Part shown: in pieces, positions 6,946-15,743 of the stretch
How the letters are laid out: every line of letters begins with the position of its first letter
How positions within the stretch are numbered: the first letter of the stretch is position 1
DNA from: Streptomyces sp. NBC_00510
Lineage (GTDB): Bacteria; Actinomycetota; Actinomycetes; Streptomycetales; Streptomycetaceae
DNA: 64,000 bases
Direction of reading: 5' to 3'
NCBI GenBank assembly: GCA_036013505.1
Contig: CP107851.1
Coordinates: forward strand, 5,668,001-5,732,000
Notes under the pieces: model-generated
The model's database searches: none
What the model was told of the DNA's origin: nothing
The model's input: only the letters and a program-made list of their open reading frames with translations
Made by a program: the position numbers and the translations under genes

Positions 6946-9762
6946 ATGCCCGCCAAGAAGAAGTCCCGCCGCACGCGCCTCATCGTGATCGGGGTCGTGC
7001 TCGTGCTCGTGGCGGGCATCGTCTACGGGTCGTACTGGAGTGTCGCGACCGTCCGCGCCTCCCTCCCGCAGACCACCGGAACCCTGCAGCTCAAGGGCCT
7101 GACCGGCGCCGTCCAAGTGAAGCGGGACGGCAACGGCATCCCGCAGATCTACGCCGACACCGCCGAGGACCTGTTCCGCGCCCAGGGCTACGTCCAGGCC
7201 CAGGACCGCTTCTACGAGATGGACGTGCGCCGGCACCTGACCGCCGGCCGGCTGTCGGAGATGTTCGGCAGCGGCCAGGTCGAGACCGACGCCTTCCTGC
7301 GCACGCTCGGCTGGCGCCGGGTCGCGCAGCAGGAGTACGACAAGAAGCTGTCGGCCACCACGAAGACGTACCTCCAGGCGTACTCCGACGGGGTCAACGC
7401 CTACTTGGACGGCCACTCCGGCGCCGACCTGTCGGTCGAGTACGCGGCGCTGGAGTTCAGCAACGACTACGTGCCGCAGAAGTGGACCCCGGTCGACTCG
7501 GTCGCCTGGCTCAAGGCGATGGCCTGGGACCTGCGCGGCAACATGCAGGACGAGATCGACCGCTCGCTGCTGTCGAGCCGGCTGAGCCGCAAGCAGATCG
7601 AACAGCTCTACCCCGACTACCCGTACGACCGGAACCACCCGATCGTCGAGGGTGGGAAGGTCAACGACCTCACGGACGAGTACGAACCGCCAGGAACCAC
7701 CACGGAATCGGGCGCGAACTCCGGAACCGGTACGGAAACCGGCACCGGCACCGGCAACGGCACGGGTTCGGGCGATGGCACCGGCACCGACGCCGCCTCC
7801 ACCTCCGACGCGACGCAGAACGTCACGTCCCAGCTGGCCTCGCTCTCCGACACCCTCGACCAGATCCCCGCGCTGCTGGGCCCCAACGGCAACGGCATCG
7901 GCTCCAACTCCTGGGTGGTCTCCGGCGCCCACACCACCACCGGCAAGCCGCTGCTGGCCAACGATCCGCACCTGGCCCCGCAGATGCCCTCGCTCTGGTA
8001 CCAGATGGGCCTGCACTGCAACAGCGTCGGTAAGGCCTGCCCCTTCGACGTGGCCGGCTACACGTTCTCCGGCATGCCCGGTGTGATCATCGGCCACAAC
8101 CAGTCGATCGCCTGGGGCATGACCAACCTCGGTGCCGACGTGACCGACCTCTACCTGGAGAAGGTCACCGCCGACACGTACCTCTACGACGGCAAGCAGG
8201 AGTCCTTCACGACCCGCAAGGAGACCATCAAGGTCGCCGGCGGTGACGACCGCACGATCACGGTGCGCAGCACCAGGAACGGCCCGGTGATCTCCGACCG
8301 CAGCGCCGAGCTGCGGACCGTCGGCAACCGCGCACCGGTGCCGAACTCCGCGCCCGACCGCGGCGAGGGCTACGCGGTCTCCCTGCGCTGGACGGCGCTG
8401 GACCCGTCCAACACCATGGACGCCGTCTTCGAGCTCGACACCGCGACCGACTGGGACCAGTTCCGGGCCGCCGCCCGCGACTTCGCCGTCCCGTCCCAGA
8501 ACCTGATCTACGCCGACAACAAGGGCGCCAAGGGCCACATCGGCTACCAGGCCCCCGGCCGGATCCCGGTCCGCGCCGCCGGCTACGACGGGACCTACCC
8601 GGCCCCCGGCTGGGACCCGCGGTACCAGTGGAAGAAGTGGATCCCCTTCTCCGCGATGCCGTACGAGCACGACCCGGAGCGCGGCTACATCGTCACCGCC
8701 AACCAGGCCGTGGTCGACCAGGACGAGTACCCCTACCTGCTCACCAAGGACTGGGGCTACGGCACCCGCAGCCAGCGGATCAACGACCTGGTCCAGTCCA
8801 AGATCAAGGACGGCGGCCTGGTCTCCATGGACGACATGCAGGAGATGCAGGGCGACAACAGCAGCGAGATCGCCAAGCTCCTGGTGCCGTACCTGCTGAA
8901 GATCGACATCAAGGACGACAAGGACGACTACGTCCGCAACGCCCAGAAGCTGCTGGAGGGCTGGGACTACAACCAGGACTCCGACTCCGCCCCCGCGGCC
9001 TACTTCAACGCCGTCTGGCGCAACGTCCTCAAGCTGGCCTTCGGCAACAAGCTGCCCAAGGAGCTGCGCCCCGAGGGCCAGTGCCTGACCGTCCCGGCCG
9101 CCGACCGCTCCGGCCCGGTCGACGACCTCGACGGCACGTCCAAGCTGGTGCGCGAGTGCGGCCGGCGCGCCGCGGACCAGGCGCAGCCGGACGGCGGCGA
9201 CCGCTGGTTCGAGGTCGTGCGCTCGATCGTGGACGACGAGGACAACCCGTGGTGGACGACCTCCCCCACGGCCTTCTACGACAAGGACAGCGGCCGGACC
9301 CGCACCACCCGCGACGAGCTGCTCGCCCAGGCCATGAAGGACGCCCGCTACGAGCTGACCGCGAAGCTCGGCAAGAACATCGACACCTGGAGCTGGGGCC
9401 GCCTCCACACGCTGGACCTGCGCAACCAGACCCTGGGCACCGGCGGTCCCGCGGTCGTCCGGTGGCTGCTCAACCGCGGCCCGTGGCAGCTCGGCGGCGG
9501 TGAGGCCGCGGTCAACGCGACCGGCTGGAACGCGGCCGGCGGCTACGAGGTCGTCTGGGTGCCGTCGATGCGGATGGTGGTCTCGCTCGACGACTTCGAC
9601 AAGTCCCGGTGGATCAACCTGACCGGAGCCTCGGGCCACGCCTACAGCTCGCACTACACCGACCAGACCACCAAGTGGGCCAAGGGCGAGCTGCTGCCGT
9701 GGGTCTTCACCAAGCAGCCGGTCGACGGGGCCACGGAGGACACCCTCGCGCTGACCCCGTAG
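6946..9762 (+). CDS. Penicillin acylase family (S45) N-terminal nucleophile hydrolase, membrane-anchored
   Basis: At 938 residues this is a full-length S45 precursor. A Lys/Arg start and hydrophobic segment (residues about 8-32) form an export signal or anchor. The alpha part runs to about residue 240. A Gly/Thr-rich linker follows (about 245-285) where family members have a removable spacer. The autocleavage site is Gly319-Ser320 in GIGSNSWVVSG, making Ser320 the N-terminal nucleophile of the beta chain; LLANDPHL is also typical. The family hydrolyses amides such as penicillins or acyl-homoserine lactones; the real substrate is unknown. GAAGGA lies before the ATG. Confidence 0.93.
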   Translation: MPAKKKSRRTRLIVIGVVLVLVAGIVYGSYWSVATVRASLPQTTGTLQLKGLTGAVQVKRDGNGIPQIYADTAEDLFRAQGYVQAQDRFYEMDVRRHLTAGRLSEMFGSGQVETDAFLRTLGWRRVAQQEYDKKLSATTKTYLQAYSDGVNAYLDGHSGADLSVEYAALEFSNDYVPQKWTPVDSVAWLKAMAWDLRGNMQDEIDRSLLSSRLSRKQIEQLYPDYPYDRNHPIVEGGKVNDLTDEYEPPGTTTESGANSGTGTETGTGTGNGTGSGDGTGTDAASTSDATQNVTSQLASLSDTLDQIPALLGPNGNGIGSNSWVVSGAHTTTGKPLLANDPHLAPQMPSLWYQMGLHCNSVGKACPFDVAGYTFSGMPGVIIGHNQSIAWGMTNLGADVTDLYLEKVTADTYLYDGKQESFTTRKETIKVAGGDDRTITVRSTRNGPVISDRSAELRTVGNRAPVPNSAPDRGEGYAVSLRWTALDPSNTMDAVFELDTATDWDQFRAAARDFAVPSQNLIYADNKGAKGHIGYQAPGRIPVRAAGYDGTYPAPGWDPRYQWKKWIPFSAMPYEHDPERGYIVTANQAVVDQDEYPYLLTKDWGYGTRSQRINDLVQSKIKDGGLVSMDDMQEMQGDNSSEIAKLLVPYLLKIDIKDDKDDYVRNAQKLLEGWDYNQDSDSAPAAYFNAVWRNVLKLAFGNKLPKELRPEGQCLTVPAADRSGPVDDLDGTSKLVRECGRRAADQAQPDGGDRWFEVVRSIVDDEDNPWWTTSPTAFYDKDSGRTRTTRDELLAQAMKDARYELTAKLGKNIDTWSWGRLHTLDLRNQTLGTGGPAVVRWLLNRGPWQLGGGEAAVNATGWNAAGGYEVVWVPSMRMVVSLDDFDKSRWINLTGASGHAYSSHYTDQTTKWAKGELLPWVFTKQPVDGATEDTLALTP

Positions 9763-9793
9763 CCCGCACGGGCGGCGTGCGGACGACAAGCAC

Positions 9794-9824
9794 GAGGGGG
9801 GCGGGCCGCGGGCCCGCCCCCCTC
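9794..9824 (-). terminator. Perfect hairpin between convergent genes
   Basis: A 14-bp perfect GC-rich stem with a 3-base loop sits between the acylase and folate cyclo-ligase genes. Its right arm covers two bases of the cyclo-ligase stop codon. It probably stops transcription from both sides. Confidence 0.75.
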
Positions 9825-10419
9825 AACCGTCCCCGAAGCGCCGTACGCCCTCCGGGGTGACCACCGCGTCGACCGGCCGGTCGTGCGGCTCGTCGGGCAC
9901 CCGGTCCAGCACCTCGTGCGCGTACAGCAGCACCACCAGAGCGGGCGTCACCCCCGCCGTGTCCAGCCGGGCCAGGACCCGGTCGTACGAGCCCCCGCCG
10001 CGGCCCAGCCGCAGGCCCCGGCCGTCGACGGCCAGTCCCGGGAGCAGGACCGCGTCCGCCCCGGTCACCGCTGCCGGGCCGAGCCGGGGGCCGGTGGGCT
10101 CGTACAGGCCGCGGGCGGTCCGCACCAGGCCGCCGGAGCCCTCGTACGGGGCCCAGTCCAGGTCGTTGTCCGGGAGCAGGACCGGCAGCAGCACCCGCTC
10201 CCCACGCTCGCGCAGCACGTCGAGCAGCGCGCGGGTGCCGGGCTCGCCGCCCATCGACACGTAGGCCGCCACCGTCCGGGCACCGGACAATTCGTGCAGA
10301 TCCAGGGCGTGTTGCGCGATCGCCCGCTCGGCCACCGCGCGGTCATGAGCCGTCAACCTGCGCCTCACCTGGAGGAGGTGCTCCCGCAACTCCCTCTTGC
10401 TAACGTTTTTGTCACTCAT
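9823..10419 (-). CDS. 5-formyltetrahydrofolate cyclo-ligase
   Basis: A 198-residue protein of the usual length. It converts 5-formyl-THF and ATP to 5,10-methenyl-THF in one-carbon metabolism. Visible family features are the N-terminal KRELREHLLQVRRRL helix, AAYVSMGGEPGT (substrate region), DAVLLPGLAVDGRGLRLGRGGGSYDRVL (ATP/phosphate loop and the G-x-G-x-G-Y-D-like signature) and the closing VVTPEGV. It faces away from galU with an 80-base intergenic space that must hold both promoters. Confidence 0.95.
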   Translation of the reverse strand: MSDKNVSKRELREHLLQVRRRLTAHDRAVAERAIAQHALDLHELSGARTVAAYVSMGGEPGTRALLDVLRERGERVLLPVLLPDNDLDWAPYEGSGGLVRTARGLYEPTGPRLGPAAVTGADAVLLPGLAVDGRGLRLGRGGGSYDRVLARLDTAGVTPALVVLLYAHEVLDRVPDEPHDRPVDAVVTPEGVRRFGDG

Positions 10420-10499
10420 TTGACGCGCAACCGCCGCCTATCCCCATCAAGCAACCGGAACTTCATCTTCACCTCATATACAGCGGTTATCGTTGCCTC

Positions 10500-11408
10500 A
10501 TGACGCACGCACGTACCCGGATCAGCAAGGCTGTGATCCCCGCCGCCGGCCTCGGCACCCGTTTCCTGCCCGCCACGAAGGCGACTCCCAAGGAAATGCT
10601 GCCGGTGGTCGACAAGCCCGCCATCCAGTACGTCGTGGAGGAGGCCGTCGCAGCGAACCTCTCCGACGTCCTCATGATCACAGGCCGGAACAAGCGGCCG
10701 CTCGAGGACCACTTCGACCGCAACTACGAGCTCGAGTCGGCGCTGACCGCCAAGGGCGACGAGGCCCGCCTGGCGAGGGTCCAGGAGTCCAGCGACCTCG
10801 CCACCATGCACTACGTCCGCCAGGGTGACCCGCGCGGCCTCGGCCACGCCGTGCTCTGCGCCGAGCCGCACGTCGGCGACCAGCCCTTCGCGGTGCTGCT
10901 CGGCGACGACCTGATCGACCCCCGCGACCCGCTGCTCGGCCGCATGATCGAGGTGCAGGAGCAGTACGGCGGCAGCGTCGTCGCGCTGATGGAGGTCGAC
11001 CCGAGCCAGATCCACCTCTACGGCTCCGCCGCCATAGTCCCCACCGCCGACGACGACGTGGTCCGCGTGACCGACCTCGTCGAGAAGCCCGCGCCGGGCG
11101 AGGCCCCCTCCGCCTACGCCGTCATCGGGCGCTACGTGCTGGACCCGTCGGTCTTCGCGGTGCTCGGCAAGACCCAGCCGGGCCGCGGCGGCGAGATCCA
11201 GCTGACCGACGCGCTGCGCGAACTGGCCCAGCAGGACGGCCCGGACGGCCCCGTGCACGGTGTCATCTTCACCGGCCGGCGCTACGACACCGGAGACCGT
11301 GGCGACTACCTGCGTGCGATTGTCCGACTGGCATGCGAACGTGATGACCTGGGCCCGGACTTCCGGTCCTGGCTGCGCACGTATGTCAGCGAGGAGATGC
11401 AAGCTTGA
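10500..11408 (+). CDS. galU: UTP-glucose-1-phosphate uridylyltransferase
   Basis: GalU makes UDP-glucose from UTP and glucose-1-phosphate. The 302-residue product has the nucleotidyltransferase signature AVIPAAGLGTRFLPATKATPKEMLPVVDKP at the N-terminus, the metal-binding LLGDDLID, and VEKP in the middle. No Shine-Dalgarno sequence is visible before the ATG; a TATCGT at 10488-10493 could be a -10 element for a leaderless message. Its TGA overlaps the TTG start of moeA, so the two are translationally coupled. Confidence 0.95.
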   Translation: MTHARTRISKAVIPAAGLGTRFLPATKATPKEMLPVVDKPAIQYVVEEAVAANLSDVLMITGRNKRPLEDHFDRNYELESALTAKGDEARLARVQESSDLATMHYVRQGDPRGLGHAVLCAEPHVGDQPFAVLLGDDLIDPRDPLLGRMIEVQEQYGGSVVALMEVDPSQIHLYGSAAIVPTADDDVVRVTDLVEKPAPGEAPSAYAVIGRYVLDPSVFAVLGKTQPGRGGEIQLTDALRELAQQDGPDGPVHGVIFTGRRYDTGDRGDYLRAIVRLACERDDLGPDFRSWLRTYVSEEMQA

Positions 11409-12748
11409 GCAGTGGCACGGCCGACCGCGTCTGGTCCGTCTCGGAGCACCTCGACAACATCCTGCGGCAGCTGAAGCCGCTGGAACCCATCGAGCTGCAA
11501 CTCCTCGACGCGCAGGGGTGCGTCCTCGTCGAGGACGTGATGGTGCCGGTCGCGTTGCCGCCCTTCGCGAACAGCTCGATGGACGGCTACGCGGTCCGCA
11601 CCACCGACACCCAGGGCGCCGACGCATCCCATCCGGCCGTGCTCACCGTCATCGGTGACGTGGCGGCCGGCAGCGGCGAACTGCCCACCGTGGGGCCCGG
11701 GCAGACCGCCCGGATCATGACCGGCGCCCCGCTGCCCCCCGGTGCCGAGGCCGTCGTCCCCGTCGAGTGGACCGACGGCGGCACCGGCGGTGCCCCGGTC
11801 CTCGGCATGCCGGCCGCGAGCCGGAGCCCCGACGCCGTGGGCGGCGAGGTCAGGGTCTACCGGCCGGTGGGGCCGGGCGACCACGTCCGTGCCCGGGGCA
11901 GCGACGTCGCCGCGGGTGAGCTGGCGCTGAGCGCCGGCACGGTGCTGGGCCCGCCGCAGATCGCCCTGCTCGCCGCCGTCGGCCGGGCCACCGTACGGGT
12001 GCGGCCCCGGCCGCGGGTGGTCGTGGTCTCCACCGGCAGTGAGCTGGTCCCGCCCGGCGAGGAGCTGGGCCCGGGCCGTATCCACGACTCCAACAGCTAC
12101 ATGCTCACGGCCGCCGCCCGCGAGGCCGGCGCCCAGTCCTACCGGGTGGGCGCGGTCGCGGACGACGCCGAGACCTTCCGGGCCACCGTCGAGGACCAGC
12201 TGATCCGGGCGGACCTCGTGGTCACCAGCGGAGGCGTCAGCGTCGGCGCGTACGACGTGGTGAAGGAGGCCCTCGGCGAGGAGATCGAGTTCCGCAAGCT
12301 GGCGATGCAGCCCGGCAAGCCGCAGGGCTTCGGCTTCATCGACGTCGGCGCGCGCAGCGAGGCGGAGGGCGGCGGTGGGGACGTGGACGCCGCGCCGCCG
12401 GAGCCCGAGCGCACCCCGCTGCTCGCCCTGCCCGGCAACCCGGTCAGCGCCTACGTCTCCTTCGAGCTGTTCGTCCGGCCCGCGATCCGCACGCTCATGG
12501 GCGTGGAGCCGGTCTTCCGGACGACCGTGCAGGCCGTCTGCGAGGGCGGACTGACCTCCTCGCCCAAGGGACGGCGGCAGTTCCTGCGCGGCCGCTACCA
12601 CCCCTCCACCGGCCGGGTCACCCCTGTGGGCGGGGCCGGATCGCACCTGGTCAAGGCGCTCGCCCACGCGAACGCGCTGATCGTGGTGCCCGAGGACACG
12701 ACGGAGGTCGCGGCGGGCTCGGAGGTCGAGGTCGTGCTGCTCGACTGA
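11405..12748 (+). CDS. moeA: Molybdopterin molybdotransferase MoeA / gephyrin-like Glp
   Basis: The 447-residue product starts at TTG 11405, inside a TTGA overlap with the galU stop. It has the MoeA N-terminal region (ANSSMDGYAVRT), the MPT-binding domain (VVVVSTGSEL and VTSGGVSVGAYDVVKEAL) and the C-terminal barrel domain. MoeA inserts molybdate into adenylyl-molybdopterin. Actinobacteria often have more than one MoeA paralogue; in Corynebacterium one, Glp, binds FtsZ and a membrane receptor. The linkage here to moaC, mog and a SepX-like gene is compatible with either role, and I cannot separate the two from sequence. Confidence 0.93.
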   Translation: MSSGTADRVWSVSEHLDNILRQLKPLEPIELQLLDAQGCVLVEDVMVPVALPPFANSSMDGYAVRTTDTQGADASHPAVLTVIGDVAAGSGELPTVGPGQTARIMTGAPLPPGAEAVVPVEWTDGGTGGAPVLGMPAASRSPDAVGGEVRVYRPVGPGDHVRARGSDVAAGELALSAGTVLGPPQIALLAAVGRATVRVRPRPRVVVVSTGSELVPPGEELGPGRIHDSNSYMLTAAAREAGAQSYRVGAVADDAETFRATVEDQLIRADLVVTSGGVSVGAYDVVKEALGEEIEFRKLAMQPGKPQGFGFIDVGARSEAEGGGGDVDAAPPEPERTPLLALPGNPVSAYVSFELFVRPAIRTLMGVEPVFRTTVQAVCEGGLTSSPKGRRQFLRGRYHPSTGRVTPVGGAGSHLVKALAHANALIVVPEDTTEVAAGSEVEVVLLD

Positions 12749-12804
12749 GCGGGTACCGTTACTGCCCACGCGAGCACGCGGCGAGCAGTGGGAGTGCCGT
12801 ACCG

Positions 12805-13287
12805 ATGACAGAACAGCAGCATCTGACGCACATCGACGAGGCGGGGGCGGCCCGCATGGTCGACGTCTCGGAGAAGGACGTCACCGCGCGTACCGCCCGC
12901 GCCACCGGCCGGGTCCTGGTGTCGCCTCGCGTCATCGAGCTGCTGCGCGGCGAGGGGGTGCCCAAGGGCGACGCCCTCGCCACCGCGCGCATCGCCGGGA
13001 TCATGGGCGCCAAGCGCACCCCCGACCTCATCCCGCTCTGCCACCCGCTGGCGGTCTCCGGGGTGAAGGTCGACCTGGTCGTGGGCGACTCCTCCGTGGA
13101 CATCACGGCCACCGTGAGGACGACCGACCGCACGGGCGTCGAGATGGAGGCCCTCACGGCGGTGAGCGTCGCCGCGCTCACGGTCGTCGACATGGTCAAG
13201 GCCGTCGACAAGGCCGCGGTCATCACGGACGTACGGGTCGAGGAGAAGACCGGCGGCAAGTCCGGGGACTGGAGCCGCAGCCGATGA
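12805..13287 (+). CDS. moaC: Cyclic pyranopterin monophosphate synthase MoaC
   Basis: A 160-residue MoaC of the usual length. It converts the 3',8-cyclo-GTP intermediate to cyclic pyranopterin monophosphate in molybdenum cofactor synthesis. Recognisable parts are MVDVSEKDVTARTARA, GDALATARIAGIMGAKRTPDLIPLCHPL and TGVEMEALTAVSVAALTVVDMVKA. Its stop overlaps the ATG of mog in an ATGA arrangement, so the two are coupled. Confidence 0.97.
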   Translation: MTEQQHLTHIDEAGAARMVDVSEKDVTARTARATGRVLVSPRVIELLRGEGVPKGDALATARIAGIMGAKRTPDLIPLCHPLAVSGVKVDLVVGDSSVDITATVRTTDRTGVEMEALTAVSVAALTVVDMVKAVDKAAVITDVRVEEKTGGKSGDWSRSR

Positions 13288-13772
13288 GGGCGCTCGCGAT
13301 CACCGCGTCCAACCGCGCGGCCGCCGGGGTCTACGAGGACCGGGGCGGCCCGCTGATCGTCGCCGCGCTGCGGGACATGGGCTTCACGGTCGACGGCCCG
13401 CGCGTCGTCCCGGACGGCGAGCCGGTCGGCAGCGCCCTGCGGGAAGCCGTGGCCGGGGGGTACGACGTCGTCGTCACCACCGGCGGCACCGGCATCTCGC
13501 CCACCGACCGCACCCCGGAGGTCACCCGCGCCGTCCTGGACTACGAGGTCCCCGGCGTCGCCGAGGCCATCCGGGCCGCGGGCCGCGAGAAGGTGCCCAC
13601 CGCCGCCCTGTCCCGTGGCGTCTGCGGTGTCGCCGGGCGCACCCTGGTGGTGAACCTCCCCGGGTCGACCGGTGGCGTCAAGGACGGCCTGGCCGTCCTG
13701 GCCCCGATCCTCGTCCATGCCGTCGAGCAGATCCACGGCGGCGACCACCCTACGTCTGGGAGACCGAGCTGA
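13284..13772 (+). CDS. mog: Molybdopterin adenylyltransferase (MogA/MoaB family)
   Basis: The 162-residue protein belongs to the MoaB/Mog fold that adenylylates molybdopterin before MoeA acts. The signature TTGGTGISPTDRTPEVT and the closing NLPGSTGGVKDGL are both present. It is coupled to moaC by a 4-base overlap. The stop TGA overlaps a likely CTG start of the next gene. Confidence 0.95.
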   Translation: MRALAITASNRAAAGVYEDRGGPLIVAALRDMGFTVDGPRVVPDGEPVGSALREAVAGGYDVVVTTGGTGISPTDRTPEVTRAVLDYEVPGVAEAIRAAGREKVPTAALSRGVCGVAGRTLVVNLPGSTGGVKDGLAVLAPILVHAVEQIHGGDHPTSGRPS

Positions 13773-14389
13773 ACGGGTCCTGGCCGGCCGAGCTGGCGGA
13801 CGGGGACGTCCTCCTCCGCCCGATAAGGATGCGCGACCAGCGGGCCTGGCGCGAGGTGAACCGGCGCAACCGCGAATGGCTGCGCCCATGGGAGGCCACC
13901 GTGCCCCCGGCGCCCCCCGGCCACCTCACCCAGCGGCCCACCTACCGGCAGATGGTCCGCCATCTGCGCCACGAGGCCGCCGCGGGCCGCATGATGCCGT
14001 TCGTCATCGAGTACCAGGGACGGCTCGCCGGACAGCTCACCGTCGCCGGCATCACCTGGGGCTCCATGTGCAGCGCCCACGTCGGCTACTGGGTCGACGA
14101 GGCCGTGGCCGGCCGCGGGGTCATGCCCACCGCGGTCGCGCTCGCCGTCGACCACTGCTTCCGGGCGGTGGGACTGCACCGCGTCGAGGTCTGCATCCGG
14201 CCGGAGAACATGCCGAGCCGGCGGGTGGTGGAGAAACTCGGCTTCCGCGAGGAAGGACTGCGCCCCCGCTATCTCCATATCGACGGAGCCTGGCGTGACC
14301 ATCTGGTCTTCGCGTTGACGGCGGAGGAGGTGCCGGAGGGAATGCTCCACCGCTGGCACCAGGCCCGACCTGGCACGGCTCACAAATAA
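13769..14389 (+). CDS. RimJ/RimL-type GNAT acetyltransferase, probable CTG start
   Basis: A GNAT family protein that probably transfers acetyl from acetyl-CoA to an N-terminal or amino-acid amine. Visible are the first strand ELADGDVLLRPIRMRDQRAW, the CoA-binding region GYWVDEAVAGRGVMPTAVALAVDH and the RimJ-type ending IRPENMPSRRVVEKLGFREEGLRP. The first ATG in frame (13829) would remove strand 1, and there is no ATG, GTG or TTG before it. The CTG at 13769 forms a CTGA overlap with the mog stop and has GGGAG 6 bases upstream, so I take it as the start (206 residues). Confidence 0.85.
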   Translation: MNGSWPAELADGDVLLRPIRMRDQRAWREVNRRNREWLRPWEATVPPAPPGHLTQRPTYRQMVRHLRHEAAAGRMMPFVIEYQGRLAGQLTVAGITWGSMCSAHVGYWVDEAVAGRGVMPTAVALAVDHCFRAVGLHRVEVCIRPENMPSRRVVEKLGFREEGLRPRYLHIDGAWRDHLVFALTAEEVPEGMLHRWHQARPGTAHK

Positions 14390-14529
14390 AATATCTGTTC
14401 GAAAATAGCCCCAGATCCGACTCCGACTTGAACGCAATCAGAAAAAAATTTCGGAGTATCAGCCAGATCGTGCGACACACCGCGCCAAATTGCGTATGCC
14501 CTGTCGCGAACCCCCCTACCGTGTGATGC
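14390..14529. other. AT-rich promoter region before sepX
   Basis: These 140 bases are clearly richer in A and T than the flanking genes, including runs AATAAAATATC at the start and GAAAAAAATTT near 14450. They most likely hold the sepX promoter. No operator or hairpin is convincing. Confidence 0.4.
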
Positions 14530-15402
14530 GTGAGCAGCAGCGGCCTCATCTACGCAGTCATCGTCGGGGCCTGGGCTGCCTACTTGGTGCCGATGTGGCT
14601 CCGTAGGCAGGACGAGCTCAACGAAGCGCGCCCGACGGAACGCTTCAGCACCGCCATCCGGCTGTTGTCCGGACGTGCGGCACTGGAGCGCAGGTACGCC
14701 AAGACGGAGGACCCGGAATCGGAGGCCGAGGCGGAGCCCGCGGTCGACGTCCGGGCCCTTGCCGTGCCCGCGACGGAAGTGAAGCCGAAGTCCCGGCAGA
14801 GCGGGCAGGCGGGCGCGTCGGGGAAGCAGGCGAAGCTGGGCGGTCAGGCGAAGCCCGGGAAGTCCAAGAAGCCCAATCCGCGGGCCAAGGTGCTCGCCGC
14901 CCGCCGCCGCACCATCACGCTGCTCTTCCTGGGCTTCACCGCGTGCATGATCGTCGCCGCCGTCGGCGGCGTCGCCTTCCTCTGGGCCCCGGCCGCGCCC
15001 GCCGTGCTGCTCACGTTCTACATCGCCTACCTGCGCGCCCAGGAACGCCGCCGCTTCGTGGTCAAGCTCGACCAGCGCCGCGCCGCCGACGCCGCCAAGC
15101 GGCTGCGTGAGGCCCGTACGACCCGCGAGCCCGCCCCCCTCGAGGCGCACGACGTGGTCGAGCCCGCACCGCCCGCCGAGGAGCCCGCGACGGCCGACCG
15201 GCGCGCCCTCGTGGAGCAGACCGACCATGCCGAGTGGGTCGACCAGCAGCGCGTCCCCACCGAGGACACCTGGGAAGTCCCGGCCCCGCGGCCGACCTTC
15301 TCCACCGCCCCGGTCACCCCGCGCCGCTCCCGCGACCGCTCCCGCACCCCCCTGTTCGACCAGCACGCCGACCGCGACCGCCCCCGCGCCGCCAACGAGT
15401 GA
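14530..15402 (+). CDS. sepX: SepX-like divisome membrane protein (actinobacterial GLPR family)
   Basis: The 290-residue product begins SSGLIYAVIVGAWAAYLVPMWL, a first transmembrane helix with a very short N-terminus, followed by RRQDELNEARPTERFSTAIRLLSGR. Two further adjacent helices lie around residues 125-175. The rest is charged, Pro/Ala-rich and probably disordered. This layout matches Streptomyces SepX, a conserved membrane protein needed for septum formation and sporulation. Its Corynebacterium relative GLPR binds the gephyrin-like Glp. A moeA/glp-type gene lies 1.8 kb upstream. GTG start at 14530. Identification is from remembered N-terminus and context. Confidence 0.75.
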   Translation: MSSSGLIYAVIVGAWAAYLVPMWLRRQDELNEARPTERFSTAIRLLSGRAALERRYAKTEDPESEAEAEPAVDVRALAVPATEVKPKSRQSGQAGASGKQAKLGGQAKPGKSKKPNPRAKVLAARRRTITLLFLGFTACMIVAAVGGVAFLWAPAAPAVLLTFYIAYLRAQERRRFVVKLDQRRAADAAKRLREARTTREPAPLEAHDVVEPAPPAEEPATADRRALVEQTDHAEWVDQQRVPTEDTWEVPAPRPTFSTAPVTPRRSRDRSRTPLFDQHADRDRPRAANE

Positions 15403-15464
15403 CGTCCCGGCGCCCGGGGGCGCGGAGCACCCCCGCCGGGATGCTAGAGTTTTCCTCGTTGCAA

Positions 15465-15538
15465 GGGCCTGTGGCGCAGTCCGGTAGCGCACCTCGTTCG
15501 CATCGAGGGGGTCAGGGGTTCGAATCCCCTCAGGTCCA
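15465..15538 (+). tRNA. tRNA-Ala (anticodon CGC)
   Basis: A full cloverleaf of 74 bases. The acceptor stem GGGCCTG pairs with CAGGTCC, giving the G3-U70 pair that marks alanine tRNA. The anticodon stem CCTCG/CGAGG encloses loop TTCGCAT with anticodon CGC. The T arm GGGGTTCGAATCCCC is complete. CCA is not encoded. Confidence 0.97.
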
Positions 15539-15546
15539 CAACACAC

Positions 15547-15585
15547 GAGATCCCGATCCGACGGTCACCGTCGGGTCGGGATCTC
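15547..15585 (+). terminator. Hairpin after tRNA-Ala
   Basis: Arms beginning GAGATCCCGA and ending TCGGGATCTC, with an inner CCGACGGT/ACCGTCGG pairing, form a long near-perfect hairpin 8 bases past the tRNA. Confidence 0.8.
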
Positions 15586-15650
15586 GGCGTTCGGGCCGCG
15601 GACAGCGTGGGGGTTTCCCGCTCGACCAGCGGCGCCCGGCCGCGGGACAC

Positions 15651-15682
15651 GGCCCGGCAGACCGCGCGCGGTCTGCCGGGCC
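15651..15682 (-). terminator. Perfect 32-base palindrome downstream of the cold-shock gene
   Basis: GGCCCGGCAGACCGCG is followed directly by its reverse complement. It lies 61 bases past the cold-shock stop and probably terminates that transcript. It could also stop read-through from the tRNA side. Confidence 0.7.
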
Positions 15683-15743
15683 GCCGCGCCTGACGTCAGC
15701 ACCACCGCGGGCGGCGTGACTCAGTGCGCGGGGCGGGAGCCCG

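Noticed and set aside
6814..9789. Very long open frame opposite the penicillin acylase gene
   Set aside because: It is a mirror of the high-GC third-position pattern. Its composition (Gly/Val/Arg/Ala-rich) matches no family, and the forward strand has clear S45 motifs.
10420..10499. PHO-box-like CTTCACC near galU
   Set aside because: Only one unit is recognisable, without the 11-base direct repeat required.
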